Positions 46,541 to 55,604 of a DNA stretch of 64,000 nt are shown in pieces. The stretch's first letter is position 1. Each line of letters starts with the position of its first letter. The stretch lies in assembly GCF_030506305.1 (NCBI RefSeq), contig NZ_CP119421.1, positions 1,170,354 to 1,234,353 of the forward strand. The letters are read 5' to 3'. Source of the DNA: Porifericola rhodea (GTDB lineage: Bacteria > Bacteroidota > Bacteroidia > Cytophagales > Cyclobacteriaceae). The notes under the pieces were generated by a model, which was given only the letters and a program-made list of their open reading frames with translations, did no database searches and was not told where the DNA came from. A program made the translations under genes and the position numbers.

Positions 46541-47680
46541 ATGAAAAGAATATATTTAGCATTCGTTTTCTGTATTGTCTCTTTGCTGACTGCTGTAGCT
46601 CAGGAGGAGGACATGGTGTTTCCGGCGGGCCTGCGCTTTCTGGATTACAACAACAAACTCCCTGATAATCTGCTACATACCAAATCCGTGGTATTTGTAG
46701 ATGTACCTGTAAAATCCGGAACCTCTTTGCGAGGTGACTGGAAGGCACTTGCCAAAGCAGGTCATCAGGTCTTTAAAGAGGCAGGTATAGATGCTGTAGC
46801 TTACTATAACCTTGGCGATGTAGAAGCTGGACGTGATGCTTCTATTAAACTTGCTGAAGAACTTAAAGGACGGCAGATAGAAAACATCATACTGCTAAGT
46901 CAGGTCCCTCTTAAAATTGCTGGTAAGCATACCGAGCGCTTTGCAATACTAATTACAGAGTTTAACGAAGAAAACTCTTTTATCTCTCATGGACAAACGG
47001 CCTACAAAGAGGTAGCTAAAGACACAGAAAAGCTGTTCAAGCAGTTTGACAAAGATATTCGTAAAAGTGGAATGAGCTCTCAGAACCACCTGATTGCTGA
47101 TCAGCCTGAGTTTTTTACCGGAGCCGGTAATATTATCAAAGGCAGAAGAGCGCAGGGCTTTGCTCAAGATCTTAAACTAGACAAGCTAGCTGTTCCTCAA
47201 TTTGAAGAGGCGACTATTCCGCAAAATCGTCCGGGTGGCAATGCTAACAAGAACCTGGAAAAAGAAATTGAGAAAAATAACAAGCTGGTAAAGCGCAACA
47301 ATCTCACGCTAAAAGAAATTTTAAACGATTATCCTTACGAGTTTAGTTTGGTTGACCCAAGCAAAGCAGAAGACCAGATACGCCAGGAAGGATACCAGTT
47401 CATTCTGATGCGCTTACATACTACTGGTGAAAATATTAAGGAGATGCTGGGCTATGAGCTTAATCCTGCAGAAACAGATTATGTAACAATGCAGCAAAAT
47501 GGAGGCAATATTAAAATGCGTCATATTCCTGCTAAAGCACCAGTATATAAATATTATATCAAGCATATTTATACTGGAGATGTATATTTAGGCAACCCCT
47601 GGGATGCTGATGAAACCTGGGAAGAGGCATTGGCCAACTATATCCATAATATGAAAAAAGATCTGAATATTGGTAAATAA
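46541..47680 (+). CDS. Secreted protein of unknown function
   Basis: A 379-residue protein with a signal peptide ending VAQ (about residue 21). The first half reads like a Rossmann-type alpha/beta segment (SVVFVDVPVKSG, AGIDAVAYYNLGD, IENIILLSQVPL). The middle is Lys/Asn-rich (EKNNKLVKRNNLTLKEIL), and the C-terminal part contains YQFILMRLHTTGENI and YYIKHIYTGDVYLG. I recognise no family and no active-site signature. It has a terminator behind it and no operon partner. Confidence 0.6.
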   Translation: MKRIYLAFVFCIVSLLTAVAQEEDMVFPAGLRFLDYNNKLPDNLLHTKSVVFVDVPVKSGTSLRGDWKALAKAGHQVFKEAGIDAVAYYNLGDVEAGRDASIKLAEELKGRQIENIILLSQVPLKIAGKHTERFAILITEFNEENSFISHGQTAYKEVAKDTEKLFKQFDKDIRKSGMSSQNHLIADQPEFFTGAGNIIKGRRAQGFAQDLKLDKLAVPQFEEATIPQNRPGGNANKNLEKEIEKNNKLVKRNNLTLKEILNDYPYEFSLVDPSKAEDQIRQEGYQFILMRLHTTGENIKEMLGYELNPAETDYVTMQQNGGNIKMRHIPAKAPVYKYYIKHIYTGDVYLGNPWDADETWEEALANYIHNMKKDLNIGK

Positions 47681-47699
47681 TACTGAGGTTGAGATAAAG

Positions 47700-47737
47700 A
47701 AAAGGGGCTGCAACTTATCGTTACAGTCCCTTTTTTG
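47700..47737 (+). terminator. shared terminator between convergent genes
   Basis: GGGGCTGCAAC (47704-47714) pairs imperfectly with GTTACAGTCCC (47720-47730), with flanking A and T runs on either side. It can end the 46541 gene on the plus strand and the lipoprotein gene at 47755 on the minus strand. Confidence 0.75.
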
Positions 47738-47754
47738 TGCTTTTACTACAAAAA

Positions 47755-48144
47755 TTATTCGGTAGTAAATGTTAAGGTGACCATTTTGCTCAACTGATCT
47801 CCCACAGCTACTAATGCATACAGTGTATACTCTGTTTTGGGAGCAAGCCCTGGCATGGAGTATTTCCGAAAGTCGCTACCATTTACATCATAGCTGGTGG
47901 CATAAGGGCTGGCTTTAAGCTCTTCCGCTGTCAGGCTTGCCTTATCACTGGTTTGCGTAATATAGTAGAAACGCCCATTAAGAGCATCTTCTTCAAAGTT
48001 GACCGCAAAACTTAGTTGGTTGGCAGTAACACCTCTAAGCTCAACACCAGGAGCGCCTATGCCTCCTTCCGCCACATCCTCCTCTTCACAGGACATACAC
48101 AAAAACGAAAATAATACGATACAATAAGCTAAAGCTCTTTTCAT
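47755..48144 (-). CDS. Small lipoprotein with FN3-like tail
   Basis: A 129-residue protein with a lipoprotein signal (CMSC, Cys19) and an acidic start EEEDVAEGG. The body contains LSFAVNF, GLAPKTEYTLYALVAVGD and VTLTFTTE, a pattern like the last strands of an FN3 domain. It has no recognisable catalytic residues. It may be a surface adhesin-like or accessory protein. Its operon partner is not clear. Confidence 0.6.
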   Translation of the reverse strand: MKRALAYCIVLFSFLCMSCEEEDVAEGGIGAPGVELRGVTANQLSFAVNFEEDALNGRFYYITQTSDKASLTAEELKASPYATSYDVNGSDFRKYSMPGLAPKTEYTLYALVAVGDQLSKMVTLTFTTE

Positions 48145-48247
48145 AACAGTAAAAGGTTAATATTCAACATAATTTTACTGCTATAATCTGTAGCGTACTT
48201 GTCTTTGCGGCATCTAATATCACATAGGTCGGATTATGTGCATTATA

Positions 48248-50788
48248 TTAATTTTGCCCTACCAAAAAGAGCGCATTGCCAAACATTAGTTTGCCATTAT
48301 ACCAAAAGGCTCTGAATAGTGGGTTGTCTACCATATACACAAGTTCTCCTCTACCCTTTTCTTCAACCCCAAATACCAATGATTCGGGTAGCTTGCTGAG
48401 TATCTTCTGACCAGCAAAACCACTTACTAGTTCATCTTTACTTCTTAATACGCCTACATTCCAGCCATTTTGCAGATAGCCAAAACGTTTGTTACCTCTT
48501 TTCAGGGTATAATAATACTCAGGGTAACCCAAACCTAGAGGGTGGGTATTGTCTAGCTGTAGCTTAAATATGCCACCAGAAATATAATTACTAATGCCTC
48601 TGCGCTCACGAGAACCGTATGAAGCAAGCTTTTCACTTTCTTTTGCTGCTTCTGCCTCTCCTTCCATTCGCTGTTTTTCTTCTTCGCTATTGTACTCCGA
48701 CAGTTCGTAAGTGTCAGAATCTCTGAAGTAGCTCAGTGCATTCTCCAAAGCAATTACTCTACCTCCCGCACGTACCCAGCCCTCTAGGTCAAGGGACGAG
48801 AGCGTTTCATTGTAGTTACCGCTAGGGAGAATGAGTGTGTTATACTCCTTAAGGTCTATATCTTTAATGTCTTTAGTATCTACAATGGTTAAGGGGTATT
48901 CTATATCCTGCTCAAAGTAGTACCAGACTTCACCAAAGGCGAGCGAAGAAGTACCTTCTCCTCCAATAAGTAACACTTTAGGTGGCTCTATATAATGTAC
49001 CTCTCCTGACCCCAGGTCGTTGCCTGTACTTACAAGCCCAGTCCTAACAACAGAAATTTTCTGTTCCTGCGCATTGGCTATATCAATTACAGTCTGATCA
49101 AATTTTTTACCCATAGCCTCATTATTGGCTCTCGTCAAAATAATTGAGCCAGCAGGATACTTTGTACCTTCTACTGTAAAGTCATTGCCAGCGTACCTGG
49201 CTTTAATGCCCGCCTGAATCACTTTAGACAAAAATCTGACATCTTCCACACTGTTCCAGGGGGCAATATAGGCGTAAGCGTTTTCCTGAACCTGTTGCGC
49301 CTCAAAAGAGGGCTGCTCCGGGGCTTGCCCATCACTAAGCCGAGAGGTAAGCGCATAGGCTTCCAGATCGTAGGCATAAGGGATAGACCAGGCAGTTATA
49401 TCATAAGTAATAGAGTCTGAAAGTTCTGCTTCTGGCTCAAACAAAACCTGCAAAAGGACAGACTTGGGCTGATAGGCAGAGAGTATCATATCACCTTCCT
49501 CCAGGCGAAAGCTCTGGCTAGCTGTTGTACGATAGCTATAGCCTGAATAATTACGACTGCTGTTACTGATAGTGTATTCTATCTCGTGCGTGTTAAGCAG
49601 GTGCTGTAACTTGTTCCACTTATCTGGGTTATCCGTTTTTTTGATGATAAAAGACTTGTACTGCCCAGTAGGGTTACTTTCTGCCTTCTCAAAAAAAGCA
49701 GCAAATTCTTCCACTACACGGGCAGCATTCTTGGCGCTTACCTCAATGGTAGAAAGGCTGGTAGTCACGTGGTGGTCAATACGATCTTTAAGCGTTAGCG
49801 TATCTCCTTCTTCAGTAATTACTGCCAGGCCAGCACGGCCAGAGCCCCCCTGCTCATAGGTCATACCAATGGCTCCATTATATGTAGGGTAGGTATCTCC
49901 ATAGCTGGGGTACAGTAGGTCAAAGCGTTCACGAGTAAAGTATAACCAACCCTCTTCGTCAAAATAGCGAGCGTTATTTTTACCAATCTGGGTCTGAAAA
50001 TCTCTCTGCCAGTCGGTAATTAGTTGGTGAAAAGGCTCCGCCGCCGGAGCGAAATAATAAGGACTATTTACACCCTGCTCATGAAAGTCAGCGTGTACAT
50101 GGGGTAGCCACTGATTGTAGATATTCAATCGCAGGCGGCTCTCTTTCTGAGTGAGCCATGCCCAGTCGCGGTTAAGGTCAAAAAGATAGTGGTTGGCTCT
50201 GCCACCCGGCCAGGGTTCATGATGCTCCCAGGCGTCTGGCGAAGGATTATGAGGATAGGCTACCTTCTGCTGATACCAATTTACGTAGCGCTCTCTTCCA
50301 TCTGGGTTAATGCACGGGTCAATCATGACTACCGTATTTTTTAGCCACTCCTGCGCTTGCGCATTGTTTTTATTAGCCAAATTGTAGAGCACCTGCATGG
50401 AAGCTTCTGTAGAAACCGACTCATTGCCGTGCACATTGTAGCTCAGCCAAACCAATGCAATATCTTCAAATTCACTATCTGCCGCTTCGGCTAAGCCTGC
50501 CCTACTGAGATTAGCTTTACGGATGTTTTCTAGCTTGTCAAAATTGTCTGGTGAACTGATGAAGGCTACAACCAGAGGCCGGTACTCATTCGTTTCTCCG
50601 TATTGGGTAAGTGATATATTGGGTACTTCTTCGGCTATTGTCTCAAAGTAGTCAATAACCCGATGGTGTGGCGTAAAGCGCTCGCCCAGTTCGTAGCCCA
50701 AAAACTCCGCTGGGCTGGGGATTTGAGCAAAGAGTGAGGTACTTATCAACAATGTTGATAACAATGTGTATACATTTTTCATAGGCAT
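48248..50788 (-). CDS. Secreted M14-family zinc carboxypeptidase
   Basis: An 846-residue secreted peptidase with a signal peptide ending LFAQ (about residue 21). The M14 zinc ligands are His120 and Glu123 (NVHGNESVSTE) with His232 (HVHADFHEQG), and a candidate catalytic glutamate is in GMTYEQGGSGRAG. A C-terminal extension of roughly 450 residues resembles a glutamine-amidotransferase-like domain (VLLIGGEGTSSLAFGEVWYYFE, LILPSGNYNETL). Starts at ATG 50788 or ATG 50782 are possible. It probably degrades extracellular peptides. Confidence 0.88.
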   Translation of the reverse strand: MPMKNVYTLLSTLLISTSLFAQIPSPAEFLGYELGERFTPHHRVIDYFETIAEEVPNISLTQYGETNEYRPLVVAFISSPDNFDKLENIRKANLSRAGLAEAADSEFEDIALVWLSYNVHGNESVSTEASMQVLYNLANKNNAQAQEWLKNTVVMIDPCINPDGRERYVNWYQQKVAYPHNPSPDAWEHHEPWPGGRANHYLFDLNRDWAWLTQKESRLRLNIYNQWLPHVHADFHEQGVNSPYYFAPAAEPFHQLITDWQRDFQTQIGKNNARYFDEEGWLYFTRERFDLLYPSYGDTYPTYNGAIGMTYEQGGSGRAGLAVITEEGDTLTLKDRIDHHVTTSLSTIEVSAKNAARVVEEFAAFFEKAESNPTGQYKSFIIKKTDNPDKWNKLQHLLNTHEIEYTISNSSRNYSGYSYRTTASQSFRLEEGDMILSAYQPKSVLLQVLFEPEAELSDSITYDITAWSIPYAYDLEAYALTSRLSDGQAPEQPSFEAQQVQENAYAYIAPWNSVEDVRFLSKVIQAGIKARYAGNDFTVEGTKYPAGSIILTRANNEAMGKKFDQTVIDIANAQEQKISVVRTGLVSTGNDLGSGEVHYIEPPKVLLIGGEGTSSLAFGEVWYYFEQDIEYPLTIVDTKDIKDIDLKEYNTLILPSGNYNETLSSLDLEGWVRAGGRVIALENALSYFRDSDTYELSEYNSEEEKQRMEGEAEAAKESEKLASYGSRERRGISNYISGGIFKLQLDNTHPLGLGYPEYYYTLKRGNKRFGYLQNGWNVGVLRSKDELVSGFAGQKILSKLPESLVFGVEEKGRGELVYMVDNPLFRAFWYNGKLMFGNALFLVGQN

Positions 50789-50828
50789 AGGAAGTGTGTA
50801 AAACCCTTAATCTTTGTTTAGATAATAA

Positions 50829-50836
50829 CAAACCTA
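50829..50836 (-). promoter_or_regulatory. M14 peptidase promoter -7 box
   Basis: On the minus strand this reads TAGGTTTG, an exact TAnnTTTG match, 41 bases upstream of ATG 50788. The spacing gives a leader of about 34 bases. Confidence 0.5.
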
Positions 50837-50879
50837 AAAATTAGTAAAAAGCTGTAGCAGTACAAGACAGAAAACTTAA

Positions 50880-52166
50880 TTATAAGTCTTCCTGGCGGAT
50901 AATGGCCGTCCAGACACTTAAACTTTTACCATCAATCTGTGTCCAGACAGGGTAAATTTTGCCATTATAGGCCACAATATTGGTATAGTCTCCGAAGAAG
51001 GTACCTTCTTCCAGCATAAAGCTCTTTTCTGTCAGGCAGATGTTGTTGAAGCTTTCTCCCCCATCAGTAGAGAAGGCCAGATAAACGTCCGTCTGGTGAG
51101 TTGAAGTATGCCTGCGATCATAAAAAACAATATAGATATACCCATTTTTAGGGTCTACACTCATCCAGCTCATAAATTGATGCCTCTTACTGTCGTCATT
51201 ATTTACCCGTATGGGCTCTGACCAGCTATCACCCCCATCTACAGATTTCGCCAGCCAGATATCAGTATTGTCGCTACCATTTCTTTGGTCTGACCAGTTA
51301 ATGTAAATCGTCCCTCTATTTGGTCCTTCACTTAGATCACAGGCTGTTACCGGGAGGCCATTACATCGGTCTAAGCCGGGTACTGCGAAGGTCCATCCAC
51401 CGGGCTGAGTACTTACCAACCTATCCTCTGCCAACCAGGTTTTTCCTCCATCCAGAGAGCGGTCAAAGAAAATGCTATCATTGAACGCCCATGCCACATA
51501 CACCTGACCTTCCGGGCCTACTGCTGGAACTGCTCCTTCTACCGTCAGGTCATCATCCAGGCAATTGCCGGCTCTCTGATTGATACGGGTAGGCTCAGTC
51601 CAGGTCTCTCCCTGATCTACAGAAGATGAAAAAAGAATATAGCTACTATCCGCCGGTTTGCGGCTACGGTACTTGTCAAACTCTGTCCAGCTTACATACA
51701 AATTATTATTGGCAGGGTCAGCTACGGCCCACTCTTTATCCTGATCGTGCCTTTTGTCATGAAAGCCAATGCTGCTACCTTGGCTCCAGCTGCGCCCTCC
51801 GTCTTCAGACTTTTGCACTACTATACGATCCAAAAGCTCCGCTGACTTCCAGCCTTTACCAGCCGGATTAGAGAGGTGGAAGTAGTAAAAATTATCGCTA
51901 TAGTCTGCTATGAGGCATGGGTCGCCCCATACACCGTAGCGTGATCTAAGTTGCTGAACTTTCCAGCTCAGGCCTCCATCGTCCGAGTAATAAACATTAT
52001 CCAGTACACTCCCTGCTACTAGCTGCTCCGGTGTATTTGGGTTAATAGCAATAGAAGGTTCGCAAGGCCCCAGATCTGCGCTACCCTCATGAATCTTGAC
52101 CAGCTTAATTTGAGAAAAGCCCAGCCCAGGCAGAAAAAAAAGAATAATAAAAATGTATTGTTTCAT
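50880..52166 (-). CDS. Secreted BNR-repeat sialidase-like protein
   Basis: A 428-residue protein with a signal peptide (cleavage near GFSQ). I start at ATG 52166, because the upstream GTG (52196) only adds a non-signal extension. Six Asp-box motifs (SxDGGxSW) are seen: YYSDDGGLSW, KSEDGGRSW, SSVDQGETW, RSLDGGKTW, KSVDGGDSW and FSTDGGESF. This shows a six-bladed sialidase-type propeller. The arginine triad of true sialidases is not clearly identifiable, so it may be a non-enzymatic or other exo-glycosidase-like protein. Confidence 0.78.
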   Translation of the reverse strand: MKQYIFIILFFLPGLGFSQIKLVKIHEGSADLGPCEPSIAINPNTPEQLVAGSVLDNVYYSDDGGLSWKVQQLRSRYGVWGDPCLIADYSDNFYYFHLSNPAGKGWKSAELLDRIVVQKSEDGGRSWSQGSSIGFHDKRHDQDKEWAVADPANNNLYVSWTEFDKYRSRKPADSSYILFSSSVDQGETWTEPTRINQRAGNCLDDDLTVEGAVPAVGPEGQVYVAWAFNDSIFFDRSLDGGKTWLAEDRLVSTQPGGWTFAVPGLDRCNGLPVTACDLSEGPNRGTIYINWSDQRNGSDNTDIWLAKSVDGGDSWSEPIRVNNDDSKRHQFMSWMSVDPKNGYIYIVFYDRRHTSTHQTDVYLAFSTDGGESFNNICLTEKSFMLEEGTFFGDYTNIVAYNGKIYPVWTQIDGKSLSVWTAIIRQEDL

Positions 52167-52239
52167 AGGGGTAAATATCCTGCATCCTTCGCTCACTAAG
52201 TTAAGCGATATCGTACAGAGTACAGCTACTTATAGCGCT

Positions 52240-52247
52240 CAAAAGTA
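52240..52247 (-). promoter_or_regulatory. BNR protein promoter -7 box
   Basis: On the minus strand TACTTTTG is an exact TAnnTTTG match about 74 bases before the ATG at 52166. Confidence 0.45.
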
Positions 52248-52269
52248 TCCCTGCAATGCAAAGTAAGCC

Positions 52270-52731
52270 TTATTTTTTATGGTTTGGGGTAGTATACAGC
52301 TGCTGCATATAGTACATGTGAGGCATTGTTAATAAGGAAATAGCGATAAAAAATAATAAATAAGGAGAGATGTATTCTGCCAGGTACTGCCCTCCTATGA
52401 GGAGTAAAGCAATACCCACAAAGCTCAATAAAGAAAAGGCCAGGCATAACTGAGGAAGCAAATACCAGAGTAGCGCATACAACAAAATAATGCCAAGATA
52501 CACCATAAAGAAGCGCAGATAATTAGTGCTCGCCTGTTTATTTTTTTCTACTTCCTGATACACAACATGATTCACTGCGCCATGAGGTATACCGGTAACC
52601 ACCATAAGCAGCACAAAAAATACAAGCTGCCACTCAAAGGGAATGGAGCTGACTAGTAAAAGAAGCAGAGAAATAGTAAATGTAATGCCTATCAGTACTT
52701 TATTGAGCTTCTGTGGACTGCTTGTTAGCAT
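52270..52731 (-). pseudogene. Internally deleted Brp/Blh beta-carotene dioxygenase
   Basis: A 153-residue ORF that carries only the two ends of a Brp/Blh-family carotene 15,15'-dioxygenase (about 270-320 residues normally). The N-terminal half has GIPHGAVNH, the first family His motif. The reading then passes directly from LCLAFSLLS to a C-terminal part with ISLLTMPHMYYM. The middle, with the HFGx and HSRRH-type iron ligands, is missing, so it should not cleave carotene to retinal. The deletion is in frame. It overlaps the crtY end by 32 bases. Confidence 0.65.
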
Positions 52732-53931
52732 AATACCCAGGTTTTGTCCAAGTCCAGCTGAAATTCAGCTTCAGCATATCCGGCATATAATACGACCAGA
52801 GCGCATTTAAGTACGGAGGCCAGGGAAGACTTATAAATAATGAAGCCTCCTCCCACAAAGTAGTTTTTTCGTCCAGAAAACGTAAGATAAGTGCCCCTTT
52901 ATTTTTACTGAACATCTTTTCAAAGATATGCCGTGCTGCCATTGGGTGATTCTTTAATATGTACAGCAATAAATTATCGTAAAAGCGAAAGCGAGTAGAG
53001 GGCCTGGTTTTATAATAAGGCTGGCCATTCTTTTCTAACTGCCTAACAATCTGCCGGGCATCCTCTAACATATTTTTGTAAGTAAACACTGTACAGGCTT
53101 TTGTCATACCGCCTGCTGTACCAATACGCATGATATGTTTGCCTGAGCGCCGTGGAAAGCGATAGTTGGTCATTGGAATCAGTCCTTTCTTCTGGTGCAG
53201 TAACTCATAATGTGCAATACCCAATACTTGTTTAATGTAATGCTCTAGCTTCTGTTCATAAACTGATTCTTCATACTGCTTTTTGGATATTACAGTGTAC
53301 TCTACCAAAGCCTGATAGGGGCTTAATGGAAGCATATAAAAAAAAGAGGCGCCGTCCTGCTGACTCGTACGAAAATCCATCAACCGAATGGACTGATCGT
53401 CAAAAGAAGGCTCTTGGGTGCGAATATACCATCCTCTGAAATGTTGCCTTATACTCAGGGTGTTTTTGGGAGGAATAACGGCCAGGCTACTAAATACCCA
53501 CTTGGCATGATATGTATTTTGAGAAGTACTTACCACTACACCTTCCGAAACGTCTTGCATACCCTGAACAGCTTCGTACCTGAACTCAAAGTTTGGATAA
53601 TGGCGCAACACACTTTTTACCAACTCATAATAAGACTGACTATTAGTATAATAGTAGCGATAAGGCGTTATGTTTTTGCTTTGCAGTTTATGCGCTTTGC
53701 TTAGCTGAAGGTATTGCCAGTATTTGTTTGAATCTAAGGAAAGGGAGGAGCGTCTTTTGCCCAGAAGCACCAGCTTCGGTCATTCATTTTCTTTTCTTCT
53801 GTATCCAGCAGCAACACACTGCAATCATTAAGCTTCTGGCTTTGTGATAAGTAGTAGGCCAGGCTTAAACCAGCGCCTCCACATCATGCGATAATGTAAT
53901 CGTAGTGCCCCTGTCTGCTCTGCACTCCCAT
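52700..53931 (-). pseudogene. crtY: Lycopene beta-cyclase (crtY) with stop and frameshift
   Basis: The gene starts at ATG 53931 with MGVQSRQGHYDYIIA and is then broken by TGA at 53886-53884 inside the FAD-binding GxGxxG motif (reading IIA-stop-CGGAGLSLAYYL). After RSWCFWAKDAPPF the frame is lost near 53720-53745. The rest (52700-53770 in another frame) is a long cyclase-like C-terminal part with RGWYIRTQEPSFDD, MDFRTSQQDGASFFYMLPLS and GTAGGMTKACTVFTYKNM, marks of CrtY-type cyclases. It is a pseudogene or carries sequencing errors. Confidence 0.75.
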
Positions 53932-54042
53932 AGTAAATGAAGTAGGGTAATGATCTCTTGTATGTACAGCTATCTACTCACTGTACCTAAGAAACAGCCT
54001 TTCCCTCTTATTGTTACTTAATATTTTTATACCAAGGGTGAC

Positions 54043-54080
54043 ACCCAAAAAAAGGGCTTCTGCCTAATGGTAGAAGCCCT
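54043..54080 (-). terminator. intrinsic terminator after gltD
   Basis: AGGGCTTCT (54053-54061) pairs with AGAAGCCCT (54072-54080) and, in the minus direction, is followed by T residues (54053-54046 as A on the plus strand). It ends the gltBD transcript. Confidence 0.85.
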
Positions 54081-54100
54081 GTGAATAGAGTGATTATTAC

Positions 54101-55585
54101 TTATCCTAAAGTAGCAGCGACATTCAGGAAGGAATCATCCTTGGTTTCCAATTCAGAATGCCCCATCAGGTGTAAATCTACTGCTCTGGCAGCTTCACGT
54201 CCTTCTGAGATTGCCCATACTACTAAAGACTGTCCACGGCGAGCATCGCCCGCGGCAAATACCTTAGGGTTACTGGTCTGGTACTTACCTTCTTCTGCTT
54301 GTATGTTACCTCTGCTATCTAGCTCAAGAGCTAACTGCTCTATTGCTCCGGTAGGGTCGGTATGCATAAAACCAATAGCCAGCAACGCAAGCTCGCAAGG
54401 CATTTCTTTTTCTGTGCCTGGTATTTCTTCAAAGTAGGTTCTGCCCTCTTCGTTTACCTTCCACTCAATCTTAACTACTTTTACGGCTCTAAGATTGCCT
54501 TCTTCATCGCCTAAAAATTCTTTTGTCAGTATGGCCCAGTCTCTGTTTACCCCTTCTTCATGAGATGATGAGGTGCGCAGTATCATAGGCCACAGCGGCC
54601 ATGGGTCGTTTTCGCCTCTTTCTGTAGGAGGCTTGCTCATAAGTTCTATCTGAGTTACTGACTTTGCTCTATGGCGGTTAGAAGTACCAACACAGTCAGA
54701 GCCTGTATCACCACCACCGATGACAAACACATTTTTGTCTGTCGCTGATATCTCATTATTCTCAGTAAAAGCCTCTCCAGATACACGGCGGTTTTGCTGC
54801 GTAAGAAACTCCATGGCAAAGTGTATACCTTTAAGGTCTCTTCCGGGGATAGGCAGATCACGAGGCACACCAGCTCCGGTACAGAAAAGAATTGCATCAA
54901 ATTCTTTATCTAATTCTTCTGCGGTAATATCTTTCCCCACATGCGTTTCGGTTTTAAACTGCACTCCTTCTTCTTCCATCACCTTTACCCGGCGCTCTAT
55001 CACTCTCTTCTCCAGCTTAAAGTCAGGAATACCGTAGCGTAACAATCCGCCAACATACTTATCTTTCTCAAAAACTGTTACCCAATGGCCCGCTTTATTA
55101 AGCTGAGCAGCAGCGCCCAGTCCAGCAGGACCTGAGCCAATAACCGCTACTTTTTTGCCGGTACGTTCTTTTGGTGGGTTAGCCTTGATGTAGCCTAGCT
55201 CAAAAGCTTTTTCTGCAATAGTCTTTTCAATATGTTCTATAGCTACCGGTGGCTTGTTAATGCCCAGTACACAAGACGCCTCGCAGGGCGCAGGGCAGAT
55301 ACGGCCTGTAAATTCAGGAAAGTTGTTGGTAGACTGTAATATTTCTATTGCCAGCTTCCAGTTACCCTGATAGGCAGCATCATTAAATTCAGGAATATTG
55401 TTGCCCAGCGGACATCCATTGTGGCAAAAAGGAATGCCACAATCCATACAACGTGCTGCCTGCTGCTGTGTTTTTTCCTCGCTAAATTCTACATAAAGCT
55501 CGTTATAGTCATTAATCCTTTCTTTAGGATCACGAGTTTGAGGTAATTCACGATTATATTCTTTAAAACCAGTTGGTTTTCCCAT
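54101..55585 (-). CDS. gltD: Glutamate synthase small subunit
   Basis: A 494-residue NADPH-type small subunit that delivers electrons to GltB. It contains the N-terminal 4Fe-4S ligands (CMDCGIPFCHNGCPL and CPAPCEASC), the FAD fold (VIGSGPAGLGAAAQL) and the NADPH fold (VIGGGDTGSDCVGTS). The arrangement of gltB then gltD, with 19 bases between, is standard. A hairpin terminator follows. Confidence 0.95.
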   Translation of the reverse strand: MGKPTGFKEYNRELPQTRDPKERINDYNELYVEFSEEKTQQQAARCMDCGIPFCHNGCPLGNNIPEFNDAAYQGNWKLAIEILQSTNNFPEFTGRICPAPCEASCVLGINKPPVAIEHIEKTIAEKAFELGYIKANPPKERTGKKVAVIGSGPAGLGAAAQLNKAGHWVTVFEKDKYVGGLLRYGIPDFKLEKRVIERRVKVMEEEGVQFKTETHVGKDITAEELDKEFDAILFCTGAGVPRDLPIPGRDLKGIHFAMEFLTQQNRRVSGEAFTENNEISATDKNVFVIGGGDTGSDCVGTSNRHRAKSVTQIELMSKPPTERGENDPWPLWPMILRTSSSHEEGVNRDWAILTKEFLGDEEGNLRAVKVVKIEWKVNEEGRTYFEEIPGTEKEMPCELALLAIGFMHTDPTGAIEQLALELDSRGNIQAEEGKYQTSNPKVFAAGDARRGQSLVVWAISEGREAARAVDLHLMGHSELETKDDSFLNVAATLG

Positions 55586-55604
55586 GTTTCTATAGTTTTA
55601 AGGT

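Noticed and set aside
52700-53770. Intact 356-residue lycopene cyclase starting at GTG 53770
   Set aside because: The FAD-binding N-terminus is encoded upstream in another frame and carries an in-frame stop, so the GTG is not the natural start.
54081-54437. 118-residue plus-strand ORF antisense to gltD
   Set aside because: It is a shadow of the clear gltD frame, with no signal or domain of its own.
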